Source: Desulfobacterales bacterium C00003106 (GTDB lineage Bacteria > Desulfobacterota > Desulfobacteria > Desulfobacterales > C00003106). Taken from it: a stretch of DNA of 12,128 bases. Position numbers and translations under genes: made by a program. The stretch is taken from NCBI GenBank assembly GCA_001751015.1, contig MAXM01000291.1, positions 1 through 12,128 of the forward strand, written 5' to 3'. This document shows, one piece after another, positions 6,455 through 12,128 of the stretch. Every line of letters starts with the position of its first letter. Positions within the stretch are counted from its first letter, which is position 1. The notes under the pieces are model-generated. The model did no database searches. It saw nothing but the letters and a program-made list of their open reading frames with translations, and was not told where the DNA came from.

Positions 6455-9400
6455 ATGATGCGTGAACTGAAACCACACAAAGTTTTTCAAGTAATGCTTT
6501 TTGTGTTTTTGTTTCTTGGGTTTTCTACCAATGTTTTCCCTAAGTCCCTGTATGTATTAAACATGCAGGGTTATATGGAGGCTTTTGACATTCAGGAAAA
6601 TGCATTGATTCACCAAACACAGACTTCAATATCGAATGGTAATAATGCAGTTGGCCTGGCCCTTGATGAAGACTCACAATATTTGTTTGTTACCTATGAG
6701 GGTGCGAACTACATTAATATTTTTAATGCTAATACCATGGAATATATCACCCAGGTTGTTCCACCCAATGCGAGTAACCTGGCAGGAGTTGTTGTTGATC
6801 AGCGTACACATAGGGTTTATGCAGTAAATCGCAATGCAGACAGGCTATTTGTTTATTTCTGGGATGCCGCTGCTCTAACTTTAACCAATCTTATAACTTC
6901 AGGAAGTGGGTATTTGCCCCTGAGAAATGAATCAGGGGGTGCTATAAGCGGAACGTATGGATTAACCATAGATGAAAGAAATAATACATTATATGTTGGA
7001 TATATGGCCCACGGAATCATGGCATATAATATCGATGATCTCACCAATGCAAAAATTGGAGGTGTTACAGCCATATCCAATATTGCCACTACTCATGATG
7101 CAGTTGATGTGGCTATTGATGTTGACAATCAATACATGTATTCTACTTCAGCAAGCCCGGGTGGAGACAAGGTTCTACATAAATATGAATTAAACAATGG
7201 TGATGCTCATTCAAGTGTGGATGTAGTGTTTCCTTGTGTAGGGGTTGCTGTAGATCAGGCATCCGGCCTAGTCTATACAACTACTTACAGTGAAGGAAGC
7301 CTCGGGGTTTATAACTCAGATCTGGCTCTTCAAAACACATATATGTCAGGACAACGTCCTACCGGTTTGGTAATCCCTACATCCGGCTCTGTCAGCTTTA
7401 ATCCATTGAACCTTACTATCATCGCTCCGAGTGTTGCAGGTCAGGGGGCGGAGATAAATTATTCCATAAGCAATTCCAACCCTAACCCAACTGAAGTGAC
7501 TAATGTCACACTGATAGCCTGGGCGCCTGCTAATACAACATATGTCTCATGTTCAGCAGGAGGAGTCTATGAGTCCGGCAGCGGGACCGTGACCTGGAAT
7601 ATCGGCACTATCGCGGCAAATGCACCGATTGCCAGTAAATCATTGATTGTTACGGCTCCGTCATCTCCGGGTATAGAAATAAGCATGACAGCGAGAATAA
7701 ATTCTCCTGATACAGGCTGGACCCAGATAACACAGACTGCAACCACGCAAACCGCCTCCGATAATGCCCCTGTTATGACCAATTTTTCCGGGAGCATAAT
7801 TTATACAGCCGGGGGAAGTGCGGCTGCAATTGACCTGGGTGCGGATGCTACCGTGGAGGATACGGATGATGACCAGTACAACGGTGGATTTTTGCTGGCA
7901 GACTACCAGACGTCCTTTATCGATACAGATCAGATGACCATAGCCGATGCAGGGAATATCACGACCTCGGGAAGCGAGGTCCGTTACAATGGCACGGCTA
8001 TCGGCGATATTGATTCTACTAATAACGGGGCGAACGGCAATAATCTGAAGATAAATTTCGACTCAAACCCGGCCACGGACGAAGCTGTCGGAGCTTTGAT
8101 CCATGCCCTGCGTTTTTCCAACAATACGACCTCTGCATCCGGAACTCCCACCACCCAGCGGAGCATTGACATTACTCTGAAAGATCCTTCCGGCAACAGC
8201 AGCCCGGCCAGCACGGTCACGATCAATCTGACCCCAACTGTAACAACGACTCCTGCCTCCTCCATCACTGCAACCACTGCTTTAAGCGGAGGCAATGTGA
8301 CTGCTGACGGCGGATCTGCGGTTACTGCCAGGGGTGTCTGCTGGAACACGTCGGCCAATCCGACCACAGCCGACAGCAAAACAAGTGACGGAACCGGAAC
8401 CGGAAGTTTTGAGAGCAGTATTACGGGGCTCAGTCTCGGAAATACATATCACATCCGTGCCTATGCCATAAACAGGAACGGCGCCTCCTATGGGAGCGAT
8501 GTAGAGTTTACTACGCGGGCCGCAAGCTTTGAATTTGAGAGTATGGACCCGATCATACTTGAAGTGGGCAAAACAGCAGGCCCCGATGATCCGGACGGCA
8601 CCAAGCTGAAATCCGATCCCGAAGGCAAGGGCACATACACATGGACAAGTTCAAACGAAGATGTGGCTACTGTTTCCACGAACGGCACAGTCACGGCCAT
8701 CGCTTATCTGCCTGAAGATGGGAAGAATTATGGCACGTCATGGATAACGGTGACAGATGATGACAAAAGGCAAAAGAGCAAACTGGCCAAGATCTATGAT
8801 CATATAAGTGTAACCCCTGTCGAGCTTAAAGGCAGGAAGGTGGGAGAAAGCGATACCTTAACCGCAAGCGGCGCGACAGGGACGTACACCTGGGAAAGCA
8901 GCAATTCCGATGTGGCAACCGTTCTCAACGGTATTGTAACTTACAGGGCCATTGGAACGGCTGACATGACGATAATGGATGGTGAAACCTGGCCGGCAAA
9001 ATTTGACGCCTGCACCGTGGCGGTAAGCGTGACACAGGAGGGCACATCACACTTAAGTGAACTTGAACTGACCTGGGACAACGGAGAAACAACAGTGACC
9101 GTCCTGGCCGGAAACACGATGAATATTGAATGCAAAGGCGGGGATGAAAACTATATCTGGAGCGGATCGGCCAGCGGGTGGCTGAATTCTGCGAAGACCG
9201 GGATAGAAGCGCCTGAAGATGCGGCCGCCGGGATATACGAACTTACTATCACGGATGGGAAAGGAACGTCAAAGACGCTGAGTCTCATAGTGCCGCTCAA
9301 ACTTCAACCGTACAGCCTCTCTCTCCTTGCGACCGAAGAGGGGAATGATCTTGTTTTCACTGTCAGCAACGCATCAGGAAATGTCAGATGGACGATCGTT

Positions 9401-11797
9401 GATTCAGGGGCCATGGTATCGGGTTTTGGTCTTGTGAATAAGAGTGGTGACACCATAACCAACACAATCAAAAAGACAGACGTGGATATTGACGCTGTGA
9501 GTGGAACAACGGCCTGGATAGAGGTGAAGGCCCATGACGATAACCTCGATGCGAAGTGCGACGTGACGACGAACAGGATAAATGTGGTTCTGGCCAGCGT
9601 CCTGAAGGTAAGGGCTGTTGACTCAAACGGGACCCCGATCAACAATGCCTTTGTTGAAGTATTGGGCGCCGGGAAAGCCGGAACCATGTCCGGGACGAAT
9701 CCGGTTGAATTCACCGACCTTCCCTATAGCAGCGATATCAGATACAAAGTCAGGGTGAGCGCGGGTGGTTATCTGACTGAGGAAGAGGATAATCTTTCCG
9801 CTTCAGGTGATGTCTATGACGTAATCCTGAGGGAAAGTTCCGCCGGATTTACCGGAGCGGTAAAGGTGGACGGCAGCGCCCTGGAAGGCGCTACCGTAAT
9901 TGCGCGCAACAATCAAGGCAGGTATTTCTATACCGTCACCAACAGCGCGGGAGGATTCTCCATAGACGTGGCAACAGAAGACATAGCCAATCCATGGAAG
10001 GTTGCCGTGACAAAACAGGGATACACATCAGCCTCTGAAGAAGGTCTGACACTCAATGCGGGCGAGACGATTTTGGTGGGAGATCTGACAATAACAAGAC
10101 AAACAGTCATATCATGGGCGGTTCATAAAGATCCTGATTTTGCCAATAACAGCAGATGGACCATAAAACTTACGTCCTTCCCTGACTTTGTCGATGGTGA
10201 TGAGTCGGGCCTTATATGGAGCTACATCACAGGCGCCGGAATAACCAATTTCGGGTGCATGGGCGATCCTGTATTCCAGGATGCCACAAAGACGATATGC
10301 ATTCCATACACGGCTGACATTTTTGATGACATGGTTTCCGCTGAGTTTACGGCGGAACCGGCAGGGGGCGTTGCGGCAACCATGATCATCAGATTTGACG
10401 CCTCCGGAGGAACCGACCATACGGCGGTAGCTGAAGGAGAGATCAGTCCTGACTTTGGAGGCAGCGGCAGCCTCATACAGTCCGAGGTGGAAGAAGGTGA
10501 TAAGGACAATACCGGCTTTGATGCGCCCCCGGGAGGAATAGAGACCGATGTTACACTCTGGGTAAGGGTTGAACGAACGTCAGCTGCGGCGGATATTGCG
10601 GGATATTCTCTTTCGGGCGCCGTCTATCAGTTGGATCTTGTTGATTCCAGCGGTCAGGTGGTTGACAGCAGCGATAAGACCAATCAGATATTTCTGAGAT
10701 TCAGATTCGATCCCACGAAATGGGTCCCGTATCAGGACGCGATATTCTACAGAGAAGAAGGTGGAATGTGGAGACTGTTTTCCAACAACAACATCCTGAA
10801 TGTCGATTATCTGAGCAATACGATAACCATAGAATCGAATCATCTATACGAATGGTCCCTTATGACTCCGGCCGGCGGCGGCGATGAAAGCGGCGGTCCG
10901 TGCAGTGGCGGCTGCTTTGTAAACACGCTCACTTTTGAACCGGTTGCCCAAAAGGCTCTGTTGTTGTTTGTGATTCTTGTTTCAGGAGCGTTTTTGTATA
11001 CCGGAAAACTAAGAACCAAACCGTGGGCAGGGAATAGGAGACGAAAGATGTTCAATTCAACAGGGAAGAATTCAAAAACGCTGATGATTGTGGCAATCTC
11101 TTTGTTGATAACAGCGCTCTCTTCCGGTTTGTTCGATTCCGCTCTGGCCGCAGATAGCCCTGCCGGAAGGCAGTCGCCAACATCAATCGAGGCGGGAAAA
11201 AAGACAAAAGGCGACGCCTCAGAATATCTCCATGGGACGAACAGAAAAGGAGAGTTCAGCACGCGAATCGGAATGGGTTATAACTATGTGCATGAGAAAG
11301 TTCATACAACCCTGTACTCCAGAAGATCGGAGTTCGGGGTCGAGTTCAGCCTCTATCCTCTTTTGCGCGTAGATTATTGGTTAAATGACAGGATTGCCAT
11401 AGAGGCGGGTTTCCATTTGGATTATTATGAATGGTATATCAAAAATTCTCTTACCGAAGACGACTCCCATTTTTATGGATATACGTTTGTGATCGGTCCG
11501 GCTTTTTATGGCCGTGAGAGAGACTTCGGTTTTCTCGGCAGGGGGGCTCTCTTTGCCCAGATAGGTATTGGTTGTAAATTTCTTAATACTGACCTGGACA
11601 TGCCGATCAAGGATTATGACCCTGCCATCGGCTGGGAGCTTGCAGCGGGTTTCGAGAAAGGAAGATACGATTTCAGAATTGGGTATGGGTTTTTCAAACA
11701 CGACGCAGATAATACGGCAAGCGGATTTTCCACTGACGGCAGCAATAGCACGCTTAACCTTTCAGGGTTCTTTTTCGACATTACCTATAGGTTATAG
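6455..11797 (+). CDS. Giant multidomain secreted protein, fused in frame to an outer-membrane barrel
   Basis: A 1780-codon frame. ATG ATG at 6455/6458 follows AAAGGA (6444-6449); the second ATG has the better spacing. Residues 1-30 form a signal peptide. By eye the domains are: beta-propeller of YVTN/NHL type (32-310; repeated GLALDEDSQYLFV-like blades); DUF11-like (312-432); cadherin-like adhesin repeat (435-593; DATVEDTDDDQY, RYNGTAIG); FN3-like (593-689; ARGVCWNTSANPTT, YHIRAYAIN); two Big_2 Ig-like domains (about 691-864; WTSSNEDVATV, WESSNSDVATV); two further Ig-like segments (865-1048); two carboxypeptidase-regulatory-like repeats (1049-1214); and a ZU5-like region (about 1310-1472). 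PCSGGCF (1482-1488), a hydrophobic helix (1501-1517) and RR-basic residues then form a sorting-like C-terminus. From M1532 a second protein begins with no stop between them. Likely a cell-surface or adhesin-type structural protein; ligand unknown. The 5' third is clearly AT-richer than the rest. The lack of a stop may be a real fusion or a 1-nt frame error near 11000-11035. Confidence 0.85.
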   Translation: MMRELKPHKVFQVMLFVFLFLGFSTNVFPKSLYVLNMQGYMEAFDIQENALIHQTQTSISNGNNAVGLALDEDSQYLFVTYEGANYINIFNANTMEYITQVVPPNASNLAGVVVDQRTHRVYAVNRNADRLFVYFWDAAALTLTNLITSGSGYLPLRNESGGAISGTYGLTIDERNNTLYVGYMAHGIMAYNIDDLTNAKIGGVTAISNIATTHDAVDVAIDVDNQYMYSTSASPGGDKVLHKYELNNGDAHSSVDVVFPCVGVAVDQASGLVYTTTYSEGSLGVYNSDLALQNTYMSGQRPTGLVIPTSGSVSFNPLNLTIIAPSVAGQGAEINYSISNSNPNPTEVTNVTLIAWAPANTTYVSCSAGGVYESGSGTVTWNIGTIAANAPIASKSLIVTAPSSPGIEISMTARINSPDTGWTQITQTATTQTASDNAPVMTNFSGSIIYTAGGSAAAIDLGADATVEDTDDDQYNGGFLLADYQTSFIDTDQMTIADAGNITTSGSEVRYNGTAIGDIDSTNNGANGNNLKINFDSNPATDEAVGALIHALRFSNNTTSASGTPTTQRSIDITLKDPSGNSSPASTVTINLTPTVTTTPASSITATTALSGGNVTADGGSAVTARGVCWNTSANPTTADSKTSDGTGTGSFESSITGLSLGNTYHIRAYAINRNGASYGSDVEFTTRAASFEFESMDPIILEVGKTAGPDDPDGTKLKSDPEGKGTYTWTSSNEDVATVSTNGTVTAIAYLPEDGKNYGTSWITVTDDDKRQKSKLAKIYDHISVTPVELKGRKVGESDTLTASGATGTYTWESSNSDVATVLNGIVTYRAIGTADMTIMDGETWPAKFDACTVAVSVTQEGTSHLSELELTWDNGETTVTVLAGNTMNIECKGGDENYIWSGSASGWLNSAKTGIEAPEDAAAGIYELTITDGKGTSKTLSLIVPLKLQPYSLSLLATEEGNDLVFTVSNASGNVRWTIVDSGAMVSGFGLVNKSGDTITNTIKKTDVDIDAVSGTTAWIEVKAHDDNLDAKCDVTTNRINVVLASVLKVRAVDSNGTPINNAFVEVLGAGKAGTMSGTNPVEFTDLPYSSDIRYKVRVSAGGYLTEEEDNLSASGDVYDVILRESSAGFTGAVKVDGSALEGATVIARNNQGRYFYTVTNSAGGFSIDVATEDIANPWKVAVTKQGYTSASEEGLTLNAGETILVGDLTITRQTVISWAVHKDPDFANNSRWTIKLTSFPDFVDGDESGLIWSYITGAGITNFGCMGDPVFQDATKTICIPYTADIFDDMVSAEFTAEPAGGVAATMIIRFDASGGTDHTAVAEGEISPDFGGSGSLIQSEVEEGDKDNTGFDAPPGGIETDVTLWVRVERTSAAADIAGYSLSGAVYQLDLVDSSGQVVDSSDKTNQIFLRFRFDPTKWVPYQDAIFYREEGGMWRLFSNNNILNVDYLSNTITIESNHLYEWSLMTPAGGGDESGGPCSGGCFVNTLTFEPVAQKALLLFVILVSGAFLYTGKLRTKPWAGNRRRKMFNSTGKNSKTLMIVAISLLITALSSGLFDSALAADSPAGRQSPTSIEAGKKTKGDASEYLHGTNRKGEFSTRIGMGYNYVHEKVHTTLYSRRSEFGVEFSLYPLLRVDYWLNDRIAIEAGFHLDYYEWYIKNSLTEDDSHFYGYTFVIGPAFYGRERDFGFLGRGALFAQIGIGCKFLNTDLDMPIKDYDPAIGWELAAGFEKGRYDFRIGYGFFKHDADNTASGFSTDGSNSTLNLSGFFFDITYRL
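10873..11186 (+). repeat. Downstream, fuller copy of the duplicated surface-protein/barrel junction
   Basis: This is the counterpart of 1-177: 10873-10997 aligns to 1-134 and 11146-11186 to 137-177. The intervening 10998-11145, carrying the basic tail, Shine-Dalgarno, ATG and signal peptide of the barrel gene, is absent upstream. This copy therefore looks like the less deleted one. Confidence 0.85.
11036..11040 (+). promoter_or_regulatory. Internal Shine-Dalgarno that decides the barrel start
   Basis: AGGAG lies 7 nt before ATG 11048 inside the giant frame. A TAG at 11034-11036, in another frame, overlaps this site. That is the arrangement expected if the surface gene originally stopped just before the barrel gene. 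Confidence 0.6.
11048..11797 (+). CDS. Outer-membrane beta-barrel protein with its own start and signal peptide
   Basis: 249 codons in the same frame as, and continuous with, the giant gene. From the ATG at 11048 the protein starts MFNSTGKNSKTLMIVAISLL, followed by ITALSSGLFDSALA and ADSPAG. This is a textbook signal peptide with an A-x-A-type cleavage near residue 35. The mature part alternates polar and hydrophobic residues in amphipathic strands rich in Gly, Tyr and Phe (FSTRIGMGYNYV, EFGVEFSLYPLLRVDYWL, AIEAGFHLDYYEW, FRIGYGFF) and ends in FFFDITYRL, close to the C-terminal beta-signal of outer-membrane proteins. About eight strands would fit its size. Its neighbour is a surface protein, so it may serve as a partner or anchor; that is inference. 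A signal peptide in the middle of a 1780-residue protein makes little sense, which favours separate translation from the internal Shine-Dalgarno. I cannot tell from sequence whether both a fused and a free form are made. Confidence 0.7.
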   Translation: MFNSTGKNSKTLMIVAISLLITALSSGLFDSALAADSPAGRQSPTSIEAGKKTKGDASEYLHGTNRKGEFSTRIGMGYNYVHEKVHTTLYSRRSEFGVEFSLYPLLRVDYWLNDRIAIEAGFHLDYYEWYIKNSLTEDDSHFYGYTFVIGPAFYGRERDFGFLGRGALFAQIGIGCKFLNTDLDMPIKDYDPAIGWELAAGFEKGRYDFRIGYGFFKHDADNTASGFSTDGSNSTLNLSGFFFDITYRL

Positions 11798-11836
11798 GAC
11801 TCGCAAATTCCTTTTCCATGCATTGTTAATTTTTCG

Positions 11837-11982
11837 ACCTGTGCGGTTAGCTTTTAGCCATTAGCGGTTAGCTTTTGGATAAAGCTGTTCAACATCCTCT
11901 TTACCTCATTGACCTGTTGATTAAGTTCTCTAAAATCTCTCAGTTCCACCCCTTTTCAATGCTAATGGCTAACCGCACAGGT
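11837..11982. repeat. Inverted repeat bracketing a four-helix-bundle scrap
   Basis: ACCTGTGCGGTTAGC at 11837-11851 is the exact reverse complement of 11968-11982. TAGCCATTAGC at 11855-11865 is likewise complementary to 11961-11971. In addition GCGGTTAGCTTTT occurs twice in direct orientation (11843-11855 and 11864-11876). The enclosed segment contains the short minus-strand ORF at 11854-11949. As RNA it forms a long stem with a large loop. Confidence 0.8.
11854..11949 (-). pseudogene. C-terminal scrap of a four-helix-bundle (23S intervening-sequence-type) protein
   Basis: The minus strand reads 31 codons to a TAA. It includes ELRDFRELNQQVNEVKRMLN and ends SFIQKLTANG. The pattern E-x-K-R-M-L-x-x-[FL]-I-x-K-L matches the last helix of the four-helix-bundle proteins found in bacterial 23S intervening sequences. 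An in-frame TGA lies just upstream, so the first three helices (about 90 residues) are missing. The only start is a GTG at 11947-11949 with purines directly before it. Most likely a truncated relic, possibly a mini-ORF; the family call is moderate because only one helix remains. Confidence 0.45.
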
Positions 11983-12010
11983 TGATAAATTGCATGATGA
12001 CGAAAAAGAA

Positions 12011-12128
12011 TCAATTTCCCCCAAACGCCTTCGGCATGTCAAGATACTTCCTTCCCTCTTTGATTCGTCCGTGTTTCAGGCATCCCCTGCCGTAGATACC
12101 GCATTTCTTTTCAAGGGCGTCTATGGCC
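12011..12128 (-). CDS. C-terminus of an unrecognised minus-strand protein (5'-partial)
   Basis: On the minus strand the frame is open from the window end to a TGA at 12011-12013, giving 38 residues that end RKYLDMPKAFGGN. The tail is basic and has CGIYGRGCLKHG with two cysteines six residues apart. I do not recognise the family. Coding character is supported by the uninterrupted frame and sensible codons, but 38 codons is weak evidence. It points toward the surface gene and ends just before the inverted repeat at 11982. Confidence 0.45.
   Translation of the reverse strand, partial: AIDALEKKCGIYGRGCLKHGRIKEGRKYLDMPKAFGGN

Noticed and set aside
7384..11050. Tandem DNA repeats or CRISPR-like array inside the giant gene
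   Set aside because: The repetition is at protein-domain level (Ig-like and regulatory-like repeats); I saw no short regularly spaced direct repeats.
11820..11833. GCATTGTTAATTTT matching the reverse complement of 6328-6341, suggesting a repeated element end
   Set aside because: A single AT-rich 14-mer match in 12 kb is near chance expectation and the flanks do not extend.

Overview
The window reads as a chromosomal segment of a Gram-negative bacterium of medium G+C content. Evidence for Gram-negative is an outer-membrane beta-barrel with a signal peptide and a very large secreted repeat protein. The palindromic intergenic repeats, a Y1/IS200-like transposase scrap and a four-helix-bundle (23S intervening-sequence-type) scrap recall uncultured deltaproteobacteria (Desulfobacterota). 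That placement is inference from style, not from a marker gene.

Layout. (1) Bases 2-148 are the last 48 codons of an upstream surface protein, ending in a PCSGGCF motif, a hydrophobic helix and Arg-Arg. This end is a diverged copy of the same region of the giant gene 10.9 kb downstream. (2) Bases 149-436 hold the rest of that duplicated segment, then a wrecked Y1 transposase remnant and a candidate promoter. (3) Bases 437-6022 hold a five-gene, same-strand ebo cluster: eboB (TatD-like hydrolase), eboC (UbiA-like membrane prenyltransferase), eboF (nucleotide pyrophosphatase/phosphodiesterase fold), eboD (3-dehydroquinate-synthase-like) and eboE (xylose-isomerase-like TIM barrel). B/C and D/E are joined by ATGA overlaps and C/F by a 3-nt gap. 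F and D are separated by 194 nt containing a palindromic element. No eboA is visible. (4) Bases 6023-6454 are intergenic: a 121-bp palindrome that starts inside the end of eboE, an AT-rich stretch bounded by a 10-bp inverted repeat, and a candidate sigma-70 promoter. (5) Bases 6455-11797 are one 1780-codon frame: signal peptide, beta-propeller, DUF11-like, cadherin-like, FN3-like and Ig-like (Big_2) domains, carboxypeptidase-regulatory-like repeats, a ZU5-like region and the same C-terminal sorting-like signal. It then runs without a stop into a beta-barrel protein that has its own Shine-Dalgarno sequence, ATG and signal peptide. (6) Bases 11798-12128 hold an inverted-repeat-bounded scrap of a four-helix-bundle gene and the C-terminus of an unrecognised minus-strand protein.

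How the parts may work together. Ebo clusters are known from cyanobacteria (Nostoc punctiforme, where they are needed to move the scytonemin precursor to the periplasm), from Pseudomonas fluorescens (the edb nematode-repellence cluster), from many Bacteroidetes and from eustigmatophyte plastids. The small molecule they make or handle is not established. Here the cluster lacks eboA and sits between two related copies of a surface-protein 3' end. The most interesting signals are the compact ebo cluster, the two related palindromes around eboD-eboE whose stem tips differ yet stay self-complementary, and the apparent in-frame fusion of a surface protein to an outer-membrane barrel.
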